Part shown: positions 1 through 5,254 of the stretch, one piece after another | Position numbering within the stretch: the stretch's first letter is position 1 | Layout of the letters: the number at the start of each line of letters is the position of its first letter | Assembly (NCBI GenBank): GCA_025997675.1 | Contig: BNUX01000100.1 | Location: 1-9,084, forward strand | DNA length: 9,084 bases | Origin: Spirochaetia bacterium | GTDB taxonomy: Bacteria > Spirochaetota > Spirochaetia > Treponematales > Breznakiellaceae | Direction: 5' to 3' | Notes under the pieces: model-generated | What the model saw: only the letters and a program-made list of their open reading frames with translations | What the model was told of the DNA's origin: nothing | The model's database searches: none | Position numbers and translations under genes: made by a program

Positions 1-90
1 GGGAGGATGGGGAGAGGTGGGGGGGGAGGGCGGGGGTGAAGGTGGAAGGGGGTGGTAGGGGAGGAGAGGAGGGGGTGAGGGGGAGGGTTA
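1..90. repeat. G-rich, almost cytosine-free low-complexity tract
   Basis: On the plus strand this stretch is almost entirely G with some A and T and contains a single C (position 31). It has many runs of three or more G, so it could form G-quadruplexes. It ends abruptly at about position 88, where ordinary AT-rich sequence begins. One plus-strand frame stays open from position 3 to the stop at 204-206, but the first part would be a glycine/arginine/glutamate-rich string, so I do not call a gene. Because it lies at the window edge and resembles nothing else here, a low-quality contig end is as likely as a genuine element. Confidence 0.6.
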
Positions 91-310
91 ATTTGTTGCT
101 ATATAAGGAATTACGTGAACACATCAACAGCTTCATACACTTTCCTCCCGTTTGGTATCATTGTGGGGCTTCACCTGAAACCCGATTATTTAATACTATA
201 TCGTAAGCCGATAAAATAATCAAGTACTTTTTTCTTTTTTTTTCATTTGAGGAAGGGGCAGCCTTGTTTTTGGTAGTTCCTTTTATGGTACTATTTTTTA
301 CCGCCCCCAA

Positions 311-361
311 GGAGCATAGGCTCAATCCATAGCCGCAGGCGCCGCCTACCCCCTGATAGGG
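311..361. repeat. Cluster of small GC-rich inverted repeats
   Basis: Three short hairpin-capable units follow one another: GAGC-ATAG-GCTC at 312-323, AGGC-GCC-GCCT at 337-347 and CCCT-GAT-AGGG at 351-361. They lie directly before, and slightly overlap, the 31-base segment shared with the isomerase gene. The arrangement resembles a REP-like intergenic element, but a second full copy is not present in this window, so the assignment is tentative. Confidence 0.3.
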
Positions 362-384
362 CGTTACCTGGCCGGGGTTTACGA
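354..384. repeat. 31-base near-copy of isomerase metal-site segment (copy 1)
   Basis: Bases 354-384 match bases 1159-1189 in the same orientation at 30 of 31 positions; the only mismatch is G377 versus A1182. In the isomerase gene (minus strand) the segment encodes VNPGQVTPY, just before the metal-binding histidines. The same peptide is preserved in the minus-strand reading here. Weak similarity may continue for a few codons on the upstream coding side (an Ile-x-x-Val-Asn pattern), while the downstream side is unrelated. This suggests a fragment of an isomerase gene or paralogue joined to other DNA, or a recombination or assembly junction. Confidence 0.75.
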
Positions 385-410
385 ATGAAATACGCCACAT
401 GGTACATAAT

Positions 411-439
411 TTGAAGGCTTGACAAATATAATATATAAT
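411..439 (+). promoter_or_regulatory. Probable sigma-70-type promoter of the antitoxin gene
   Basis: A -35-like TTGAAG at 411-416 is followed, after 17 bases, by a perfect -10 box TATAAT at 434-439. Transcription would start near 446, giving a leader of roughly 20 bases before the antitoxin ATG at 465. An alternative pair is TTGACA at 419-424 with the weaker GATAGT at 442-447, also 17 bases apart. The AT-rich, partly self-complementary region around the -10 box is where an autorepressing antitoxin could bind, but no clear operator is visible. Confidence 0.55.
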
Positions 440-464
440 AAGATAGTTAAATGGGGAGTTTATC

Positions 465-680
465 ATGGCTGATATCGCACGAATTGATAAAATTATATCG
501 GAAGTCAATAATCTGGATGAAAAGGGGAAAATTATTTTATTTCATAGAATGGAAGAAATATTGGATAATTCAAATGAACCGGATGATGAAAATATAACCA
601 TAGAATCTGCTTTTGGATTATGGAAAAATAGAAATATCACGACAGAACAGTTAAGGCAAAAAGCATGGAAACGGAATTAG
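465..680 (+). CDS. Small antitoxin-like protein of a VapBC-type pair
   Basis: This encodes a 71-residue acidic, helix-rich protein. A good ribosome site (GGGGAG, 453-458) lies six bases before the ATG. The N-terminal half (about residues 5-32) looks like the amphipathic helix of addiction-module antitoxins. The C-terminal part, with IESAFGLWKNR at about 46-56 and a basic LRQKAWKRN end, resembles antitoxin tails that wrap a PIN-domain toxin. It overlaps by 16 bases the start of a PIN toxin fragment (665), the classic antitoxin-first arrangement. By family knowledge it would bind and neutralise the toxin and repress its own promoter. Composition is very AT-rich (17 GC in 60 bases at 541-600), unlike the operon to its right. 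No named family can be assigned by eye, but the toxin-antitoxin reading is well supported by context. Its toxin is truncated, so it is now an orphan. Confidence 0.7.
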   Translation: MADIARIDKIISEVNNLDEKGKIILFHRMEEILDNSNEPDDENITIESAFGLWKNRNITTEQLRQKAWKRN

Positions 681-808
681 ATTATCTGTTAGACACTTGT
701 ATACTTATTGATTTTTTACGTGGGGATGCAGGTATTTATGATATTCTTGTAAAAGATCAAAATGTAAATTTGTCAATATACCCCCCGATTCTCAGACATA
801 ATCGCTGA
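665..808 (+). pseudogene. Truncated VapC-like PIN-domain toxin
   Basis: An ATG at 665 overlaps the antitoxin gene by 16 bases, with AAGG at 653-656 as a weak ribosome site. The reading gives 47 residues. Residues 7-20 (YLLDTCILIDFLRG) are the characteristic N-terminus of VapC PIN ribonucleases, with the first catalytic aspartate at residue 10. The family-like sequence continues to about residue 38 (VNLSI, ending near base 778) and then breaks off. Residues 39-47 are encoded by sequence around and antisense to the 3' end of the isomerase gene, and the stop is at 806-808. Normal VapC proteins have about 130 residues and need further acidic residues downstream, so this product cannot be an active nuclease. 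The break at about 779-791 marks a deletion, rearrangement or assembly junction. Confidence 0.75.
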
Positions 809-1463
809 CTAAAAGATACCGCGCCGCCTCATCTTCCGTAATAGCCGGGAAGCGGCCCCGTTCTTCAAGAAAATAGTTATCCGTTTTATCGTCATTTACC
901 ATGGACACTTCACCCAGCAGCAGTTTCGCATCGTCGCACCAAAACTGATGGAATACCCCCCGATGGAGGGAGATGCTTTCCCCCGGCTTAAGCCGTACAA
1001 TGGCGCCGGCATCCACCCTATAGTTCCGGCCATCCACCGCCACGGGCACCGGAGATTTTTTGTCCAGGGTATGTTCATCAAGGGAACCATAAACCTGAAC
1101 ATTCAAGACACCCTTGCCGCCCCGGTTAATAATATCTTCCATTTTGCTTTGATGATAATGATAGGGCGTTACCTGGCCGGGATTTACGATAAGAATCTTC
1201 TCCGCATAGGTTTTTTTATTGCCCGGATCAAAAAGATTTCCATTCCGTATGGTAAAGAGAAATAATCCAATCCTGTTAAAATCCCCGCTGCCAAAATCGG
1301 TTAGATCCCATCCAAGCAGGTTCCGCCGTATTTCATCGTATTCGGAACCCTTGGTTTCCCAATCCCCGGGGCTCCAGAATGCGAAGGGTGGCAGGGCGAA
1401 TTTCATCTCCCGCAGAAAATCAATTGCGTCCAGTATGTTCCGGTTTATTTCGGATCGTTTCAT
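792..1463 (-). CDS. D-lyxose ketol-isomerase (D-lyxose/D-mannose isomerase, cupin)
   Basis: A 223-residue protein of the D-lyxose isomerase cupin family, close to the usual length of about 225. Family members are metal-dependent cytoplasmic enzymes that interconvert D-lyxose and D-xylulose and, in several cases, D-mannose and D-fructose. The N-terminal region (ILDAIDFLREM, FALPPFAFWSPGDW) precedes the cupin core. The metal site is visible as H102, H104 and E109 in TPYHYHQSKMED, with H172 in GVFHQFW as the likely fourth ligand (H167 is the alternative). The start is firm: GGAGG lies four bases before the ATG, and the ATG overlaps the kinase stop as ATGA (1460-1463). It is the last gene of a three-gene minus-strand operon. 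Its end is intact, but the sequence beyond the stop runs into a truncated toxin gene with no terminator. The family call is strong; the physiological sugar is not decided by sequence. Confidence 0.88.
   Translation of the reverse strand: MKRSEINRNILDAIDFLREMKFALPPFAFWSPGDWETKGSEYDEIRRNLLGWDLTDFGSGDFNRIGLFLFTIRNGNLFDPGNKKTYAEKILIVNPGQVTPYHYHQSKMEDIINRGGKGVLNVQVYGSLDEHTLDKKSPVPVAVDGRNYRVDAGAIVRLKPGESISLHRGVFHQFWCDDAKLLLGEVSMVNDDKTDNYFLEERGRFPAITEDEAARYLLVSDYV
1159..1189. repeat. 31-base segment shared with 354-384 (copy 2, inside isomerase gene)
   Basis: This is the functional copy of the repeat. It encodes, on the minus strand, the VNPGQVTPY segment that precedes the HxH metal ligands of the isomerase. 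It matches 354-384 at 30 of 31 bases in the same orientation. Selection on the protein explains why this copy is intact; the other copy has no visible coding role. Confidence 0.75.
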
Positions 1464-2647
1464 ATTTCCTCCACAATCTGTTTACGGTAAGCGTCAATAT
1501 AGGGCGCCAGCCGTTCCCGTTTTTCTCCGGGATAGGTTTCGTAAAAGGTACCCCCCACCGTAAAACAGGCGAAGCCCCCGGCGGCGGTTCCCAGGATGCA
1601 GGCCTCCCGGAGATCGATTTTCCCCTTGGGCGTAAGGGCCAACTGTTCCGTAATACCGGCGATAATACCCCCGGCAAAGTTATCCCCACAGCCGGTGGTA
1701 TCTCCCCTGCGTTCGCTTTGAGCCGCCAGGTCCCGGTTTACCGCTTCAGAGACCGGCAATGTTTGGGATCCCAGGGGACGGCATATCCCCTTACCCGCCG
1801 CGATTCTGATAGCCTTTGCCCCTTCGGTAATCAATACCGCTCCGGTCCCCTGGGACAAAAACCACGCCGCCGCATCCTCCGATGAGGAGCAGCCCGCTGT
1901 TTTTAGGGCCTCATCATGGTCGGCAATAAGGACATCAATAGAAGGATAGGCGTCGTCCCTGACCCCGAGTTTCCATTTTTTCCCCGGAGCGCTGATTTCG
2001 CTGCGATAATCGTACACCAGATTCACCACCGTTACTGCGCCGCCTTTCCGGGCCCGCCCCAGGAGTTCCGTAAGGCCGTCATGAAGGTGCGGCGTCAGGC
2101 CGGTGCCCCCCAGGGCGATGATATGGGCATCGAAAAAATCATTTCCTAAATCTGCGGGGGAAAAATTACGGGCCGCCCCTAAAAGATTGATAAAGGTCCG
2201 CTCCCCGTGGCCCTTATGGTACATGGGATCCGAAAGCACATCCGTCCGGGGGGTGGCGCCCGGTTTTGCTAAAAGCCGGTAGTCTTGGAAGGGAAGCCGG
2301 GAAAGGGCAGCTTCCACCAGGTCCCCGGTTTCGTCAGAACCCCGGATACCGTAAAAACACACCTGGGCATTTTCTCCCAACACCTGGGCGGCATGGGTTA
2401 GGGATACTACCGAAGGGCCCCCCAGGTTGTGGGAGGCCGGGGGCATACCGCCGCTTATATTTTTCAGGGCAGTTTCGTAGGGCTGTTCCATGAACCGTTC
2501 AAAATCTTCGGCAAAGACCAGCCGGCCCGGACTAAGCCCGCCGTCCCCTTCCTGCCGGGAACGGGCCTGCTGAAAAGCGGCGGCGGAAAAATCAATCGAG
2601 GGGTATAAAAAATCAATTAAACAACAGCCGGTTCCATGAATAATCAT
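1460..2647 (-). CDS. PfkB/ribokinase-family carbohydrate kinase, enlarged form
   Basis: A 395-residue PfkB-family kinase, longer than the usual 300-330. The C-terminal ATP-site signature GDTTGCGDNF is at residues 315-324, with D322 as the expected catalytic base and the anion-hole glycines around it. The N-terminal substrate region NLGGPSV is at 74-80. About 50 extra residues lie between the first strand (MIIHGTGCCLIDF) and NLGG, where typical members have 20-30; this probably reshapes the lid or substrate pocket. The protein would phosphorylate a sugar with ATP in the cytoplasm. The substrate cannot be read from sequence: the adjacent isomerase suggests a ketose such as fructose or xylulose. 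The start ATG (2645-2647) overlaps the dehydrogenase stop as ATGA and has GGGGGAG four bases upstream. The stop overlaps the isomerase start in the same way, so the three genes are translationally coupled. Confidence 0.85.
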   Translation of the reverse strand: MIIHGTGCCLIDFLYPSIDFSAAAFQQARSRQEGDGGLSPGRLVFAEDFERFMEQPYETALKNISGGMPPASHNLGGPSVVSLTHAAQVLGENAQVCFYGIRGSDETGDLVEAALSRLPFQDYRLLAKPGATPRTDVLSDPMYHKGHGERTFINLLGAARNFSPADLGNDFFDAHIIALGGTGLTPHLHDGLTELLGRARKGGAVTVVNLVYDYRSEISAPGKKWKLGVRDDAYPSIDVLIADHDEALKTAGCSSSEDAAAWFLSQGTGAVLITEGAKAIRIAAGKGICRPLGSQTLPVSEAVNRDLAAQSERRGDTTGCGDNFAGGIIAGITEQLALTPKGKIDLREACILGTAAGGFACFTVGGTFYETYPGEKRERLAPYIDAYRKQIVEEI

Positions 2648-3831
2648 CCCGCTCCCCCGCCCATCAACAGATCTATTACTTTTTTGTCAACAGCATTACT
2701 ACTATCTAAGCCGGAAACGTTCTGTAAGGTTTCTCTTAGTTGCCGGATCCCCCCGGAACGGAATTGGGCGTCCGGAGGGAAAAGAAGCCCCTTTTCATCC
2801 AGCGCGGCAAAGTTCAACGCCGCCTTATACACCCCGGCAATTGTGCCAAAGGGGACATCCCGTTTGGCACAGAGCAGCATGGCCCCCACCAGGCGATCAT
2901 CCCGGCTTAACTTCCGGTAGAGGTCCCGGCCCACCCGGTGAACCGTATCCCCCAGGGCGGAATTCTTAAACCGGAAGAGAAGATCTTCTCTATGATCCAA
3001 AAGTTCCTGCCGGCTGTAAGCGCCGGGGTATTCTAAAACCAGGGCATTGACCGCCTCATCCATGGCCGCCCTGACCCCCGCCTCAACCCCCTCCAGCTTC
3101 AATGCCCCGGCAATGAAGGGTTCCCTGGGATCCGTCAAATACCCCAGGTAGGCCGCAGCGGCATGACCCAGGTTATGGACAAAGAGCTTCCGATCCACGA
3201 ACGCCTCTATAGGTTCCACCGGGCACAGCCCCGGCAGTTCCGGAAGGGGTCCCTTGAACGCCCGTTTATCCAGGATAAGGGTCTCGTATTCCTCCGCAAA
3301 GAGCCGGAGCGGGTCCTCCGCCAGATCCGTTTTCCGCATGAGGGGCACCATTTTTCCGATACTGGTCTCCACCAGGCCCACCAGGCGGGAAAAGGGATAA
3401 GCCGGCCCCAGTTCCCGGGTAAGGATGGTCCTGAAGAGTTCCGGGGCGGTCCGGTCATTTTCCGCAATGATGATATCCAGGGGCCGCTCCGGTGTTTTTT
3501 TAAAGCGCTTCTCCAGGCCCCGTGCCAGGACCGGCAGCACCTTGGGAAGGGCGCCCTTGCCTACACTGGTGGCGGCCATATCCGCAGTAGCAATTTCGTT
3601 ACTGACAAGGTCTATATCCCGGCCATCAACCGCCCGCACCGGCCCTATGCTCCGCCTTTCATCGGCCTTTCCCTCCCGCTTAATCACCACCGTATAGTAC
3701 CGCGCCTGATTGAGGCGGGAAACAAGGACGGGATCAACGTCAACAAAGACCACTTCCCAGGCGGCCCGGGAAAACAAGGCCCCGATAAACGAGCGGCCGA
3801 TATTTCCTCCGCCAATTTGCACCAGTTTCAT
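2644..3831 (-). CDS. MtlD-like polyol-phosphate dehydrogenase (mannitol-1-phosphate 5-dehydrogenase family)
   Basis: A 395-residue long-chain polyol dehydrogenase; E. coli MtlD has 382. The N-terminus carries the Rossmann loop GGGNIGRSFIG (residues 7-17) with acidic D31/D33 after the second strand, favouring NAD(H). The polyol dehydrogenase signature K-x4-N-x2-H is seen as K215, N220 and H223 within FVDRKLFVHNLGHAAAAYLG. Other MtlD-like blocks are IIIAENDR (about 120-127), DKRAFKGPLPELPG (188-201) and GRDLYRKLSRDDR (301-313). The likely reaction is mannitol 1-phosphate to fructose 6-phosphate, though related hexuronate or other polyol substrates are possible. An in-frame TTG at 3867 would add 12 residues, but the ATG at 3829-3831 places the nucleotide-binding strand at the expected position, so I chose it. 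Neither start has a good ribosome site. It is first in the operon and divergent from threonine synthase. Confidence 0.85.
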   Translation of the reverse strand: MKLVQIGGGNIGRSFIGALFSRAAWEVVFVDVDPVLVSRLNQARYYTVVIKREGKADERRSIGPVRAVDGRDIDLVSNEIATADMAATSVGKGALPKVLPVLARGLEKRFKKTPERPLDIIIAENDRTAPELFRTILTRELGPAYPFSRLVGLVETSIGKMVPLMRKTDLAEDPLRLFAEEYETLILDKRAFKGPLPELPGLCPVEPIEAFVDRKLFVHNLGHAAAAYLGYLTDPREPFIAGALKLEGVEAGVRAAMDEAVNALVLEYPGAYSRQELLDHREDLLFRFKNSALGDTVHRVGRDLYRKLSRDDRLVGAMLLCAKRDVPFGTIAGVYKAALNFAALDEKGLLFPPDAQFRSGGIRQLRETLQNVSGLDSSNAVDKKVIDLLMGGGAG

Positions 3832-3880
3832 GGCTGTTATTGTAACCCCGGCCGTCCGGGAGATCAATGTTTGATATGAC

Positions 3881-3914
3881 GTCTACTTGCCGATTCATCC
3901 CTTCATGAGTAGAC
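3881..3914. promoter_or_regulatory. Inverted repeat in the divergent intergenic region, possible operator
   Basis: GTCTACT at 3881-3887 and AGTAGAC at 3908-3914 are perfect 7-base inverted copies separated by 20 bases. The second arm touches the -10-like TATAGT at 3915-3920, so a regulator bound here would block the thrC promoter. The left arm also overlaps the palindrome GACGTC (3878-3883). The arrangement fits a two-half-site operator between divergent operons; a chance repeat cannot be excluded. Confidence 0.35.
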
Positions 3915-3920
3915 TATAGT
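3913..3920. promoter_or_regulatory. Palindromic -10-like box between divergent genes
   Basis: ACTATAGT is its own reverse complement, so a TATAGT -10-like hexamer is present on both strands: plus 3915-3920 and minus 3918-3913. On the plus strand it lies 17 bases before the thrC ATG. The -35 region is poor: TTGCCG at 3887-3892 is 22 bases away, and the hexamer at the ideal spacing is unlike the consensus. Use for the minus-strand operon is more speculative. Confidence 0.3.
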
Positions 3921-3936
3921 AAAACAGAGGATAGTA

Positions 3937-5241
3937 ATGCAATTTAAGTCTACACGAGCGCCTGATACCCTGGTTTCTTTTAAAAACGCGATCCTTAACT
4001 GCCTGCCGGCCAATGGCGGGCTCTATGTTCCCGATGCGGTATTAGATATGCGGCAGTACATTCTCTATATGGATCCCGGAACCAGCTACCCGGAATTGGT
4101 CGCCACCGTGGCTCCGGCCCTGCTCCAGGGAGAGTTGAACCCCGTTTCCGCTGCCCGGGTTGCGGAAAGCACCTTTGACTTTGAACCGCAGCTAACGCAG
4201 CTGGACGATACCCTTTCCGTCCTGACCCTCTGCAACGGACCTACCGGTGTCTTTAAAGATTACGGTATTGCCTTTTTGGCGGCGGTCATGGAGGAACTCC
4301 TTGGTATTGATGGACGGGCTATGATCCTCTCCGCCGCCAGGGGGGATACCGGGGTCAGCATAGCCCATGCGTTTTCCGGACGGCGGGACATGACTTCGGT
4401 TATTATCTATCCCTCCGGTCCGGTCCGGGGCTTGGATCCTGCGTCCTATGTTACCAATGGGGGCAATGTCATTCCCATCCAGATTCGGGGTACCTTTGAT
4501 GACTGCCAGCGCCTTATCCTTGAGGCACTAAATGACCGGCCCTTTGCGGAGCGCTATGGGATTACCAGCGGAAACGCGATCAACCCGGGCCGTCTGCTTC
4601 CTCAAGTGTTCTATTATTTTTATGCCTTTATCAAGCTGAAAAAAATCCTCACCGGGGAGCTGGTTTTCAGTGTACCCACGGGGAATTTTGGCAATTTAAT
4701 TGCCGGGCTCTATGCCTGGAAAATGGGAATGCCCGTGAACGGGTTTATCGCCGCCATGAACGCCAATAATGCCTTTGGGGATTATATTATGGGTAAGGAG
4801 TTTAAGCCGGGGAAGCTGATCCAGACCAATTCACCGGCCCTGGATGTGAGCCTCCCCTCAAACTATGAGCGGCTGGCGTCCTTTTATATGGAAGCCCCGG
4901 CGGTAATGCGGCACATGGTGTACCCCGACGCCATTGATGACCGGGCAACCCTGGCCGCCATGGAAGAGGCTTGGACGCGCTATGGCATCCTCCTGGACCC
5001 CCACAGTGCCGTAGCCTTTGCCGCAGCCCGGCGTCTATCCCAAACTGCCGGGTTTAGCGGCCATGTGGTGGTCCTTGCCACGGGGCATCCGGCGAAACAT
5101 GCCGAACTGGTTTCCCGGGTCACGGGCCAACAGGTTGCTATCCCGGCAGCGTTTATCAGGCTTTGGAAAAAAACCGATCCCGTGGCAACGATTTCGCCCC
5201 AGCTTGATGCCCTGGAAGGCGCCATAGCCAGTTGCTGTTAA
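3937..5241 (+). CDS. thrC: Threonine synthase (PLP-dependent)
   Basis: A 434-residue enzyme of the E. coli-type threonine synthase family (428 in E. coli), converting O-phospho-L-homoserine to L-threonine in the cytoplasm. NGLYVP-like ANGGLYVP is at 25-32. The PLP-binding lysine is K107 in NGPTGVFKDYG, and GDTG is at 136-139. The segment NAINPGRLLPQ (213-223) matches the family N-x-I-N-x-x-R block, the phosphate-binding loop GNFGN is at 249-253, and LDVSLPSN (302-309), DPHSAVAF (354-361) and ATGHPAKH (381-388) are the remaining conserved blocks. Several positions differ from the E. coli enzyme: N for H before GPT, and R135 for serine in SGDTG. AGAGGA (3926-3931) lies five bases before the ATG. 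The mscS-type gene begins 13-16 bases after its stop, so the two are probably co-transcribed. No other threonine gene is in the window. Confidence 0.93.
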   Translation: MQFKSTRAPDTLVSFKNAILNCLPANGGLYVPDAVLDMRQYILYMDPGTSYPELVATVAPALLQGELNPVSAARVAESTFDFEPQLTQLDDTLSVLTLCNGPTGVFKDYGIAFLAAVMEELLGIDGRAMILSAARGDTGVSIAHAFSGRRDMTSVIIYPSGPVRGLDPASYVTNGGNVIPIQIRGTFDDCQRLILEALNDRPFAERYGITSGNAINPGRLLPQVFYYFYAFIKLKKILTGELVFSVPTGNFGNLIAGLYAWKMGMPVNGFIAAMNANNAFGDYIMGKEFKPGKLIQTNSPALDVSLPSNYERLASFYMEAPAVMRHMVYPDAIDDRATLAAMEEAWTRYGILLDPHSAVAFAAARRLSQTAGFSGHVVVLATGHPAKHAELVSRVTGQQVAIPAAFIRLWKKTDPVATISPQLDALEGAIASCC

Positions 5242-5254
5242 AAGGAAGGAAACT

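Larger units (their letters stand above)
91..410. other. Gene-poor mosaic intergenic region
   Basis: No convincing gene is visible. The left part (91-300) is AT-rich. It includes a T-run at about 228-243 just after the palindrome AAGTACTT (222-229), which is too weak to call a terminator. The right part (300-384) is GC-rich and contains several short inverted repeats. A minus-strand frame runs open from 508 down to 158 through this area, but its start lies antisense to the antitoxin gene and its promoter, and it lacks a plausible ribosome site. Within that frame the peptide VNPGQVTPY matches the metal-binding region of the isomerase encoded at 792-1463. The region looks like joined fragments rather than a functional locus. 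Confidence 0.5.

Noticed and set aside
3..206. Plus-strand open frame through the G-rich tract into AT-rich DNA
   Set aside because: The first 29 codons are a glycine/arginine/glutamate string from low-complexity sequence and no convincing start exists. The remaining residues match no family I recognise.
222..243. Palindrome AAGTACTT followed by a long T-run, as an intrinsic terminator
   Set aside because: The stem is only four base pairs per arm, AT-rich and without a loop, too weak for a terminator, and no gene ends just before it.
158..508. Minus-strand open frame of 116 codons
   Set aside because: It begins antisense to the antitoxin gene, crosses that gene's promoter, has no ribosome site and is low-complexity in part. 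Only the short VNPGQVTPY peptide is recognisable, and that is explained by the duplicated 31-base segment.
948..1885. Several plus-strand open frames opposite the isomerase and kinase genes
   Set aside because: They are antisense shadows of well-recognised minus-strand genes and their proteins show no family motifs.
3829..3867. TTG at 3867 as the start of the dehydrogenase
   Set aside because: It would add 12 residues before the nucleotide-binding strand, has no ribosome site, and relatives begin directly with the MKxxxxGxGNIG segment, which matches the ATG at 3829-3831.
3163..3879. Plus-strand open frame of 238 codons opposite the dehydrogenase gene
   Set aside because: It lies wholly antisense to a clear MtlD-like gene and the protein has no recognisable domain. 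High GC explains the lack of stops.
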